Source of the DNA: Cloeon dipterum
Taxonomy: Eukaryota; Arthropoda; Insecta; Ephemeroptera; Baetidae
Assembly: GCF_949628265.1 (NCBI RefSeq)
Contig: NC_088789.1
Coordinates: forward strand, 35,519,883-35,583,882
Length of the DNA: 64,000 bases
Direction of reading: 5' to 3'
The notes under the pieces are model-generated. The model was not told the DNA's origin and did not search any database. It saw only the letters and a program-made list of their open reading frames with translations. Below are positions 12,601 to 22,377 of the stretch, in pieces (within the stretch, counting starts at the first letter, position 1; each line of letters begins with the position of its first letter). The translations under genes and the position numbers were made by a program.

Positions 12601-15600
12601 GGAGCGAGAGGAGGGCGGGGCTGCTGCGCCGAGCCATTGCTCTCGGCGTCGCACCAGCCCTTTTTTCGTTCGAATTTGATTTGATATTTCTGAATTATTC
12701 TGAGAGGGCAGCCACACACTTTGACCCACTGTATGACTGGTATTATATCGTGTGTTTGTTGCTTGGTTTCCAGTGAAAATAATGAGCCAGATTCGTGAGT
12801 GTGTGAGAGAGAGATAGAGAGAGAGATAGAGTGAGTGAGTGTGATTGTGAAGGAAATTAAAAAAAATCGAGACAGAGACAGAGAGTCGAAGGGATTCGAA
12901 ATGAATGAAAAATTAGATTTGGTGTGGATGGTTGTTGGAATGAAATGAAAAATGAAAAAGAGACATGAAAGCAGCTGCTGGCTCAACTTACGTGCGTGTT
13001 TGGTAAACTCTTCTAACAATTCATCCCGATCACGGTTCTTAGGTATATTTCCGACAAACAATCGATGATTATTATAGGAAATGGTAACACCAATCTTTTT
13101 GCCTTTTCGAATTTCATAATCATTCAGCTGGAAAAACACAGTGACAAGAGCGAACGGAGCGCCAATTAGTTTGGTTTTGCTCAAGCTTTCGTTTGGGGGC
13201 GTTTGGGGGGCGGGGCGGGACCCTTTGGAGGAGACACAGAGAAACGAGGCGCGTTCGACCGACTGACTGGCTCCTGTTTCTTTGCAAAAATTTATATTTT
13301 TTCTAATCTTTCTAGATTGATCGCGCACGTTTTTAATGCTAAGGTTAGTGGTGGTGAGTCAACTTTACCTGTCAATTTACCGAACTCTTCCATTATCTCC
13401 TCTTTGCCTCTAGACTTTGGAATGTTGCCGACAAAAAGACGCAGATTCGGAACGCTAATGTTAACTTTCAGTGTCTTGCCAGGTTTGATCTCATAACTAT
13501 CGAGCTGTGAAGAAAACAGATTCATGCCAACACGTACGTCGTTCGTCACGCAAAAATCAACGCAAAACCCGCTAAAAAAGGAACAAAACACAGGTGGAGA
13601 GAGACAGATGAGAGAGATAGAGAGAGAGAGAGAAAAACTAACTAGAGGCATGCGACCAAATCGACTAAACGAAACAAAAGAGAGAGAGAGAGATTGAGAG
13701 AGAACAAAATGAAAACTTGCTTTCCGCCAGCGAGCAGCGAGAAAGAGTTTGTTGGTTGGGGTGGTGTGGTCGGCTCCGCGCGTTTGCTCGAATTTGCTCA
13801 TTTGAACAGAGGCAAAGAGGAGGCGTGGAAGCAACAGGAGCCGTTTTTTCGTGTGACACTGCCTTTTGCGAGGCCTTTCACGCCTGGCTGCTCGCTCCAG
13901 GGCTTCGATCTAGACTTTGCACCTCTTTCGGTGCCAACAAAACTGGGGCACTCAGTCATGATCATTGCAATTATCAGGGTTAGTCGGCAGGCCTTGCCAA
14001 AGTACCATTATTAATTAAAAATTTAAATCGGAAAATGAAGAATTAATTCTCCGACAGAGTTCCGAGACTCTTCGACCCGGTTTAAATCGGGTAAAACCCA
14101 GATTTTAAATTTGTAAAGAATAAAACATTAAAAATTTGGAACATTACAACGGTGAAAAAATTATCTGACAGTGACGAGACCAAAAAATAGTCATTTTAGG
14201 TTTAATCGGTTAATCGAAACCCGGATTTTTTAGATAAACTGGTTTAAAAATATGAAAATATTAGGCTCTTAAAAATTAAACTTTAATTTCAAACAAAATC
14301 CCGCCCTGCAACACCGTTCGGATGGAACAAATTGGTGAAAATTGAGCGCCACCTTTGGCGAGGCCTGTGTTAATTGATAAAAATCCAAGTGAGAGAGTGA
14401 CAAGAGCAGCGGTTAGGCCCGAGCACCAGACCAGCTAGCTAGCGGACGGCCGGGGGCGGACTCTTTTGACTGATTCCTGCCTCGCGGTCCGCGGGTGTTG
14501 TTGCCAAAGAAAGTGGGAGACTGTGATTGATTGATTGAGTGGTTGCGTTACCTCGCGCACGGCCTGCTGCGCGGCGTCGCGCGTCGTGAACGTCACGAAG
14601 GCGTAGCCACGGTTCTGGCCCGTCATCGGGTCCATCATCAGCCTCAGGTCCCAGATCACGCCGCACTTTTCGAACAGCGGAATCAGTTCGTCCTCGTACA
14701 TGTCTCGAGGGATTTTGCCGCAAAACACCTGCAAATGCATTACTTTAGACACTCTTCTACTCAGGATGCGGGAAAATGGAATTAATTGGGATAGATAGAG
14801 GGATTTAAAAAGGAACATTATTTTTTTAAATTCTCGGGCTGTTCCAAATTATTTTGAAGACAAAAATTCGTCTCGCAGACGTAATTTCAGTTTAATTGAA
14901 GCATGATAGTCTAATTTCCACCTTGTAAAAGGTTCTGTAACAAACAAAAACGAGTAAAACCTAGACTCGATCCCGTTAAAAAAATAAATAAGCCGAAAGT
15001 GACTCAGAACCGACACGGGCACGCCCCCTTTTCCGTCCTCAAGGCTAAAAGAAGCTCTAAATCCAATGTAAACAAATAATTAGTGGCAAATAAATATTCG
15101 ATTAAGGTTCTGGAGATGTTAACTGGAAAGATAGGCACGTTTTGAGAGTTACGGCAGCTTTAAAATTTATCCAAAATTACGAAAAAACCCAAATATTTAA
15201 TTTTTACGTCAAATTCAGCAATTAAGAGTTAAAAATGAAATTCTATATGAAATTGGAGCATCATGAACAGTTAAAACAGTATTTAGAAACGTTTTGTTAG
15301 GCTATGAAGATTAATCAAAGCCCAAGAGACGCTTAGGAAACCTTTTGACGTCTCCGGAGCGGCTCGGAACATCCAAATAAACCATAATAAAACAAAGCAA
15401 AACGCCAGGGACCCTGTAAAATCAATAATCCGTGCGCAAAGAGAGCCAAACATTATTTTAAAATAAAAATATTTTTCTGACGCTTTTGCAGAGAAAATTA
15501 ATTTTTAAGCCTCGGAAACCCTTTAAACTCCCTTGAAAGAGTTTAAAAATCAAAACAAAGCCTTAACAAAAGATTTTTAAAGCCTGACACCGCCGAGAAC

Positions 15601-17308
15601 CTTCTGACGCTCCCTTCGAGCAATACAATCGAATGTAAACAATTAATTAGTCGCGAATTAATATTAAATTAAGGTTCTAGAGCATGAAATTCTAAATCCT
15701 AAATATTTAATTTTATAAGTCCAATTTAGCAATTTTAGAGTTTAAAAAAAAGTTCAGAATAAATTGGAACCATTTACTGAGCAGGTTTAGACACGGCTCA
15801 GCTAGACGAAGCTTAAAAGACGTTTCGGTAACAGTTTGACGCTTCCGGAACGGCTCCGAACTTCCTAATAAACCAGAAAAATACCAAAACTTAACGCCAG
15901 GGACCCTGTAAAATCAATAACCCGTGCCCAAAGGGAGCCAAACATTTTTTTAAAAATATTTTTCTAACGCTTCCGCACAGAAAATTGTTTTTTTAAGCAT
16001 TGGAAGCCCCTTTAACCATCTTAAAATGGGTTTAAAATTAAAACAAGGCTCGTTCGAAGGAATTTTTAAGCTTGACACCTCCGAGAGAACATTCAGACGC
16101 TCCCTACGAGCAAAACAAACGAATGAAAACAAATCATTAGTGGCGAATCAAGGTTCTAGAGATGTGAACTATAAAAATTAACAAGTTTTGAGCGTTTCGG
16201 CAGCTTTAAAATTAAAAAAAAAATCCAAAATATTTAATTTTTTAAGTTCAATTTAGCAATTTATAGTTGAAAATTAAATCCAGAATAAATTGGAACCATT
16301 TAATGAGCAAGTTTAGACACGTTATTGGGAGGCTCAGTTAGGCGAAGCTTAAAAGATGTTTTTGACGCCTCCGGAGCGCAACCCAAAATCCTAATTGGCC
16401 AAATAACTACCAAAACAAAACTCCAGGGATCCTGTAAAATCAAAAATCCATGCTCACAGCGGGCCAAACCTTTTATAAAATAAATAAAAACATTTTTCTA
16501 ACGCTTTCGCAAAATAAATTAATTTTTTGAAAAATTCTTTCAAGCCTCGGACACCCTTCGAAAGAGTTCAAAAATCAAAACAAATAGTTTTTAAGCTTGA
16601 CACCTCCTAGGGAACCTTCGGACGCTCCCTTGGAGCAAAACAAACAAATGTAAACAAAGGCCCTGGGCGTCCGTTGGAGCAAAAACGAACTTAATTAACG
16701 GTCGGGGCTTTTCTTCCGTGTTTTGATAGTACCTCGCATCCGTTTCCAGGGGTGGGTTTCTCCCAGTTAGGCGGCGGACCGCCGTACTTCCTTTGGCCGG
16801 TGGTGACGTCGAGCGTGTAGCCCGTCCTGTCGAGGATGGCCCTGATTTTGTCCTCGTCGGGCGCCTTGGCGGCGCTCGAAGGTACTTGCGAAGTCTGGCC
16901 GGCGCGGCTCTTCTGGCGGTAGGTCTTCATCACGCCGCATAGGAACGCAGATTTGTTGGAGACGTGCTCCAGATTAGAGTCCAGAAACTGTGTCAGGACA
17001 TTTAAAGCACCGTCGACCGGGAACTCTTTCAGCGCATCTAATGCCCTCTCGTCCAGGTCTGCATGAGCTAGTTTTCCTAGAGCAAAAAGGTGGTTGTTGG
17101 TTGGTTCGTTGGAGAGAGAATTCTCGCGGCTGCGGCGTCGAGACTGTCGAGATCGGGACCTACCTGTTTTATAGATTTCATCTAACTTTGAGGCAACTTT
17201 TTCGTCTAGTCCGTACTCGATCAGCTTGCCGTGGTCCTCCGAGTGAGGCTCTTTGTCTACTTCGCCTTCTTTCTGGTCCATCTTGGGCTCACCATTTCCC
17301 TCTGCCAT
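6611..17308 (-). CDS. Syp: Syncrip / hnRNP Q-R RNA-binding protein, 694 aa
   Basis: CDS exons (5'->3'): 17308-17164, 17076-16733, 14728-14552, 13504-13369 (or alternative 13127-12992), 11483-11278, 11119-10824, 10757-10690, 9982-9831, 7759-7489, 6900-6611. All borders are GT-AG and phases agree, giving 695 codons including the stop. The protein has an acidic N-terminal NURR-type region (about 25-110), RRM1 opening with [18 protein letters not shown]2 with LFVGNIP, and RRM3 with VLYVRNL. A tyrosine-rich [11 protein letters not shown] segment follows, then RG repeats and a C-terminal tail with GKRK and WGSQPI as in vertebrate hnRNP Q/R. The family binds mRNA in nucleus and cytoplasm and acts in splicing, localisation and translation. 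The start is set by an ATG two bases after an acceptor, preceded by a non-coding 5' exon. The protein is intact. Confidence 0.95.
6901..7488 (-). other. Syp: Syncrip last intron
   Basis: Contains several AAGATGGCGG-type words (near 7110, 7218 and 7398) resembling YY1/Pho sites, and a GC-rich patch at 7005-7090. No exon seen. Confidence 0.5.
7760..9830 (-). other. Syp: Syncrip intron between the tyrosine-rich and RG-rich exons (2.1 kb)
   Basis: AT-rich, with no additional exon supported. The right part (9600-9800) is a long GA-rich tract, pyrimidine-rich in the transcript. An open frame at 8823-9248 shows no domain or splice support. Confidence 0.5.
11484..12991 (-). repeat. Syp: Syncrip intron with a two-copy ~270-bp repeat and internal inverted motifs
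   Basis: The phrase tttgaactcctcgt followed by caccaaactcga occurs near 11850 and again near 12112. Each copy is followed by the reverse complement (actcgagtttggtg, tcgagtttggtga), so each unit can fold on itself. GA-rich simple sequence lies at 12800-12850, just downstream of alternative exon 5b in transcript order. Confidence 0.55.
12992..13127 (-). CDS. Syp: Syncrip alternative exon 5b (136 nt), mutually exclusive with 5a
   Basis: Homologous to exon 5a, with 25 of 45 residues identical by eye. It begins [10 protein letters not shown] and keeps [16 protein letters not shown]. Acceptor ttttccag, donor CAC|GTAAGT. It lies 241 bp downstream of 5a. It changes the RRM1-RRM2 junction (for example EIKPGKTL versus EIRKGKKI) while keeping the RNP2 motif. 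I recall a comparable exon pair in insect Syp, but that could not be checked here. Confidence 0.9.
13369..13504 (-). CDS. Syp: Syncrip alternative exon 5a (136 nt), mutually exclusive with 5b
   Basis: Encodes 45 residues plus one base, beginning [10 protein letters not shown] and containing [17 protein letters not shown]. It covers the last strand of RRM1, the inter-domain linker, and the first strand and helix of RRM2. The acceptor (tcttcacag) and donor (CAG|GTAAAG) are good. Length and phases equal those of the downstream homologous exon. Because 136 is not a multiple of three, including both exons or neither would shift the frame, which is the signature of mutually exclusive splicing. Confidence 0.9.
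15065..16660. repeat. Tandem array, about three copies of a ~500-560-bp unit in a Syncrip intron
   Basis: The anchor ccagggaccctgtaaaatca recurs at about 15405 and 15897, and with changes at 16423. A second anchor, atgtaaacaa with ttagt, recurs near 15070, 15632 and 16120, with a shorter match near 16645. Copies share long collinear text with small indels. The array fills most of the 2-kb intron between the NURR exon and the RRM1 exon and has no coding potential. Confidence 0.75.
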
Positions 17309-17310
17309 AC

Positions 17311-18040
17311 CTGCACGGGCACAACACACACGCGGCGGGTCAGTAACGTACCAACGAACGCGACCAAACGAACGCCGGCCGATTGTTGCGCGTTCGTCGG
17401 CCGCCGCCGCACGTCCCGCGGGGTGCGGGACGCCCGGCGGCCGCCGCGGGGGTCGCGGCCGGGCCCGCCGGCCGCCGACGCCGCCAAGCTTACCTTATAA
17501 ACACGCTAATTGTAGTAGTTCGGTGCGCGAGGGAAATGGCGTCGAGGGCAACGTCAAGCAACGTGATCGCCGAAGCGATGTGTTCGGGCGGTCGGGGGCC
17601 TCAGGATGACGCGCAAGGACTAGCCTCGCGAGCAGGGCCGCCGAAACGCGCCAACGTCGCCCCTCCACCGCGAAATCCGAGACCGGCCGGGGCTGGCGCG
17701 GCGAGAGTGCGCACCGCGCCGAGCGACGCCAGCGCCGCCGCGGCAGCCCGCCGCAACCGGCTCCGCGCCAAAACACGGCCGAATTCCGGCCGAGAATTCG
17801 CCCGCCGCCGTCGACGACGCGCCGAATTCGGCCCTGACGGCCCGAAATTCGTCCTACTCACCGAATTCGCCCTGGTGGGTCGCCGCGGCCGCTGTCTCGG
17901 CGCTGCTCGGGCCAACGTAAACAACGGACGGACGGACGGGTGTTTACGTCGGCGGCCCGCCTCCGTAAATGGCTCGGCTCTGCTGCTGGCTGGCGGGAAA
18001 AGTTCGAACGAAACGAGCGGCTCCAATTTTTAAAACATTC
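17311..18040 (-). promoter_or_regulatory. Syp: CpG-rich promoter region and non-coding first exon of Syncrip
   Basis: A 5' UTR exon ends at 17494 with the donor AAG|GTAAGC and splices to the acceptor at 17311-17313, two bases before the start codon. The intron is 183 bp. Sequence from 17340 to about 18030 is strongly CpG-rich, then turns AT-rich before the Rpn6 3' end. No TATA box was seen. The long open frames here on both strands are GC-rich shadows. Confidence 0.6.
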
Positions 18041-18210
18041 GGTTTATTACAAACGAGCGAATTATTCCGACTAAAGCTAACAATGCACATAATCGACCGA
18101 TTGTTACAGCTCATCAATCGCAGTCTCTGATCACTTCACAGATTTCAGCGGCTCTCTTTTTTCCGAAACGAAGAAGGAAACAGTCAAAGCGGAGGGGAAT
18201 TGTAGTTTTT

Positions 18211-18216
18211 TTTATT
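18211..18216 (-). terminator. Rpn6 polyadenylation signal candidate
   Basis: AATAAA on the minus strand 9 bp after the stop codon. A second AATAAA at 18043-18048 may be the functional one, since the first would leave a very short 3' UTR. Confidence 0.4.
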
Positions 18217-18224
18217 GTTCGCTC

Positions 18225-21200
18225 TTACGAGAGCTTCTTGGCCTTGTGGTAGAGCGAGTCGACCACCTTGCCCATGCTGTGTATGGTCTCGAGCGACGAC
18301 TCGAACGTCTTGTCCACCGGTGTCTCCTCGAACACCACCAGCACGCCCTCGCCCTGGTCCAAAATGCCGTGGAACTTTTTGTCCAGGATCATCTGCGACA
18401 GCTTCTTCTCCACCTGGCCCATCGGAAGTGCAATCGTCTTAGCAATAAAGTCAACCTGGAAAGAAAATATTTAATAAAACTGAATTTTAAGGGCGATATA
18501 AGACCTAACCTGCACCCTGGAATAAGGTTCGATAATCCTGCACAGGTTCTGCTCCAGCATTGTGTCGTACAGGGTGTCCAGATGTGCCCGCACGATCGGA
18601 TCGTTCTTCAACTCGGCTCCGTACTGCTCTAACGCCTTTAATTTAGAAAAATATTTAAGTTATTGCTTAGACAATCGAATATCCAGCCGCCATCTTGGTT
18701 TTCGTGAGTTTAAAAAATCAAAGATGGCGGCTTGAAGTTTCCTTTAAGGAAATTCAAAATGGCGGCAGGATATTATTGTTACAGGAATTACAAGGATACA
18801 ATCAAATTTTAATTTTAATGTCATTATCTGATCTTTAAAGTATCAATTTCCGATTTAAGAGACGGCCATCTTGAATTTTACAATTCAAAATGGCGGTTGT
18901 AGATTATTTTAAGAGGCGTTCTTTGATTACCAAAATAAGTACATAATATAGTAAATAAAATTCAACTTAACCATCCAATATGGCGGCCGAGGCCATTTTT
19001 TTAACTATCCAATATGGCGGCTGAGCATTAAAGGATCCTTTCTACTTAATTTAAAGGCAAATTATTCCCCTTAATTTCAATAGAAGATAATTGTGACAGT
19101 TATATTTACCATTTAAATGAAAAAAAAATTCGACATTGCGGCCATATTGGAAAGCTTTAAAGGACCAATCTAATGAAAAATACGATTTTGGCTTCTCTTC
19201 AAGATCGTATAGCAAAATTTAAATATGGGAGTTTGGGAATAATGGCCAGATTATAAAGACCGCCATCTTGGAATAAAGAATTTCAATATGGCCGCTTCAA
19301 GTTTAATTTAAATGATGTTATTTAGGCATTAATTTTACCTCGAAAATACTCATGAGGTGTTATAAACCCTTCCGTATCATTTGGACAAAATGGCGTCCAT
19401 GCTTTAAAGGACCTTTAATATTTATTATAATATTTTTTAAAGAATTTACCACTTTGAAGTCAGCGAGAGAGCGTTTGTGGCTGGAGGTGGCGACCATTTT
19501 CATGGCGTCGATGTGCCTGCCGGCGTACTTGAGGGCGAGCTTGCCGCTGACGATGTTGGCGACGTCGTCGGGCGTGTTGAGCATGATCTTGGACAGCAGC
19601 ATGTATTTAAGGGCAGTGAGAGCGCGGCCGCTCTCCACACTATCGTAACCTTCAAACGCTTCGTAGAAGTACGAGTAGGCCGTCTTGAAGTCGCGCTCGT
19701 CGGCCGCGTGCAGCACGCCGGACTGCAGGTCCAGCGCCGCCTGCATCTTCGGGGCGCAGTAAATCGAGTTGGCCGTCGTCCGCGCCGACGTTAGCGCCGC
19801 ACGGGCCTTCGGAAGGTTGCTCAGTGCGTGGTACGTCTTGCTCTCCAATAGTTGCACCTGAAAATAATCAAAAAATTATAATAATGTCATTTTTCATGCC
19901 GCGAAAATTGTCCAACGGCCAAATATCCGCGACATGAATTTTTAGTTTGAATCTCGCAACAGACGGTGGAAGCATTCATTTTTACAATTTACTAGACCGC
20001 AGTTACGACGTTCCGAAGTTTAAAAATTCTTAGAAAATTCGGAGGGAAAATTCGCAGCAAAATGACCACAAGAAATTGATTGCTAGCGCCTATAGGGGAT
20101 GATTCTTAGATAAATTGAGGCTCTGGATTTTAGAAAATGGCGGGATATCCACACAGATAAAAAATTCGCGGTGATTTTCAGGCAATTCTCGGCACTAGCT
20201 TTAATTCTGGGCGCGAAGTGTTCAAGAATTTGAATGGCTATTTGACGAAGGAATTACGGCCACGAGAAATTGTTTGCTAGGGTTTTCAAGCTATAGAACA
20301 CCTCAAATGGCGCCTAAAGAACTATCTCTCACTGTCAGCAGAAATTAGCCTAAAGAAAAATGGCGGAAATTCAACCATCTGGAATTCTCACGCCCAAAAA
20401 ACAAAAATTCGCGGCACTTCTAGCTGCCGGGTAACAGCTGTTCGGAGAAATACTCTCTCCGGCCGCAAGAGGCGCAACATTCGCAACCCGGCGCTCATGA
20501 TGGGGTTCGGGAAATTATTTAAAAAAAATTCTTCGATATTTTTGAGTTAAGTTTACCTCCTTGAACGATTTTTTAGCAATTATACGTCCGAAGAAGGAAC
20601 AGAAATTAAAATTGCGGGAGATTTAAACTAGACAAGCTTATTTTAAGCCTGGAGAATTTGTATTTCTGTGCAAAAAGGTACGAGGAATTCATTTCTGGAA
20701 CCAGTTAGTTGTGAAACTAGCTAATTTTGTTTCTAGACAGGACATTTATCCTTTAAAACCCCAAAAAATACTTAAATGGTCCAACTGGACTCCCGAAAAT
20801 CAAGAAAATTAGCCAAGTGACGCCATCTACCGACGGCTTGAAACACTACTGATTTGTCAAAACAAATTCTACGCGTTTGGCACTCCAAAAATAATTGAAG
20901 AACCTTCTGGAATAAAAGTACCTCGACTAGCAGATTTTTGTCGTCGAGCTTTTTGAGTTCCTTGAGCAGCGTGGAGCCGAGGTGGAGGGCCTCGGTGTAC
21001 ATCTTGGTGTCGAAGTAAAGGGCGACGAGGCGGGCCTCGAGAGACTGCCTGAGGAAGGTGCGTTTTTCCTGCTTGGCCCACTCGATGCACTCCTGCCGAA
21101 ACGAAATAAAAGAGTTAAATTCGGTTAAAATTCGGGAGAGGGTGGTGATACGCACGAGGCAGAGGGGCACCTCGATGCCGATGCCGGCCTCGAGGTCGAG

Positions 21201-21633
21201 GAACATGTCGACGAGCGAGCGGACGAGCTTGGCCGCCTTCGCCTTGCTGATGAGCGCGAGGAAGGGCCGCGTCGCCTTGATCAGCTCGCCCAGCTCCTTG
21301 GCCTTTTTATCCTTTTTGAAGAGCTCGCCCAGCTGCATGATGCCCTGCTCCTTGATCCGGATCGACTCCTCGTCCACCGCATCAGGGTCTAGTTTCCAAA
21401 CTAAATCGAAAAATTCGTTCGTAAATAGAGACGACGACACGGTGACGGTGCACTTTGGCGCACGGCCGCCGTCGGCCCGCTGGCCGCCGCACCGGCCGCA
21501 CTGGCCGGGCGAGCGGCCGCGGACCGCGGCCGGCGGCCCGCCACTCACCGATCTCCTTGTAAATGCTGATGCCCTTCTCGGTGTCGATCGAAGAAATCGC
21601 CTCGGCCCGCTCCAGCAACAGAGCCGTCGCCAT
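18225..21633 (-). CDS. Rpn6: 26S proteasome lid subunit Rpn6 / PSMD11, 421 aa
   Basis: Six exons: 21633-21549, 21400-21156, 21092-20922, 19857-19450, 18635-18510, 18455-18225. Phases agree and give 422 codons including the stop; human PSMD11 is 422 aa. Family landmarks are [61 protein letters not shown] and the PCI-domain end [19 protein letters not shown]. Rpn6 is a helical-repeat plus PCI scaffold that clamps the proteasome lid to the core particle, in cytosol and nucleus. The N-terminal ~30 residues are more divergent, as is usual. Exon 4 is taken to end AAAGTG|GTAAAT, which keeps the family spacing between ADF and AL. It reads head-to-tail with Syncrip on the same strand, about 0.7 kb apart. 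Confidence 0.97.
18640..19449. promoter_or_regulatory. Cluster of YY1/Pho-like ATGGCGGC words in an Rpn6 intron
   Basis: About eleven copies of AATATGGCGGC, AAGATGGCGGC or the reverse GCCGCCATCTTG occur on both strands in 800 bp (near 18690, 18722, 18757, 18864, 18887, 18977, 19012, 19138, 19262, 19288 and 19386). The core matches the known YY1/Pleiohomeotic site. Whether they bind protein or descend from an amplified repeat is open. Confidence 0.5.
19858..20921 (-). other. Rpn6 intron 3, no other feature
   Basis: AT-rich intron of about 1.06 kb. I see no exon or clear repeat unit. Confidence 0.6.
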
Positions 21634-22377
21634 TTTGGATGAAAACAAACGCGACACAAACACTCGGCACGAATGAACACTCAGCACTGACCTGCACTGC
21701 GATTTACGAAAGCCGGCCCCAACGGTGCTGCTTGGTTAGAAAAACCGGTATTTTTTATAAGTTTGATTTTCAGAATTCTGGACAGAAACTGTATTTTTAT
21801 GCAGTTTTAATAAATTTCTTGTTTTATAAATTGAATTTACTCATTTTAATGCGTTTTAAATAAAGTTTTAGCTAAATAAGTGGATTTATTAAATAAAAAA
21901 CCGGTATTTCTAACCGCGACAATTTCAACCGCCAGCTGCTTCATAGTGAAAAGACTGGTGAAGACGCCATGTTATAAATTTTTGAACTTGAAACTATTCA
22001 TCGTTTAAATTCGCGCTTGTAAGAAAGATGGCTGACCTGTTGGTCTTTATATATTATACGCACTCTTGATTGAGTGAATGTAGCAGTGAATGGCGCCAAA
22101 AATGTAGGTGCCTCTCGGTCTTTTTCACTATTTCGCGCAATAATGACACGATAACGAGTAATACTGGCTCTTTTTGTCACGACACGGCTCTAGCGAATTT
22201 ATTTAACAAAAAATGGTACCCATCTAAAATAGGTCAATGATAGAATTTGCTGCGGTATTTCATTAATTTTATTTAGATTAAAATTTACAGCTCATTTTGA
22301 AATTAATTGTAAACGCCATTTTTATTATTAAAGCTTAAAACACTCATTGACATGGGAAATTAATAAATAAGCTTAAT
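21634..22377 (-). other. Spacer between nuclease A (3' side) and Rpn6 (5' side)
   Basis: The Rpn6 promoter side is unremarkable: no TATA box, and the start codon is embedded in CAAAATGGCG. Two direct copies of aaaaaccggtatt lie about 160 bp apart (near 21738 and 21898). A minus-strand AATAAA at 22321-22326 fits as the nuclease A poly(A) signal, about 55 bp after its stop. Confidence 0.5.

Noticed and set aside
17383-18033. 216-aa plus-strand open frame upstream of Syncrip
   Set aside because: Arg/Ala/Pro-rich GC shadow within the CpG-rich promoter; no start or splice support.
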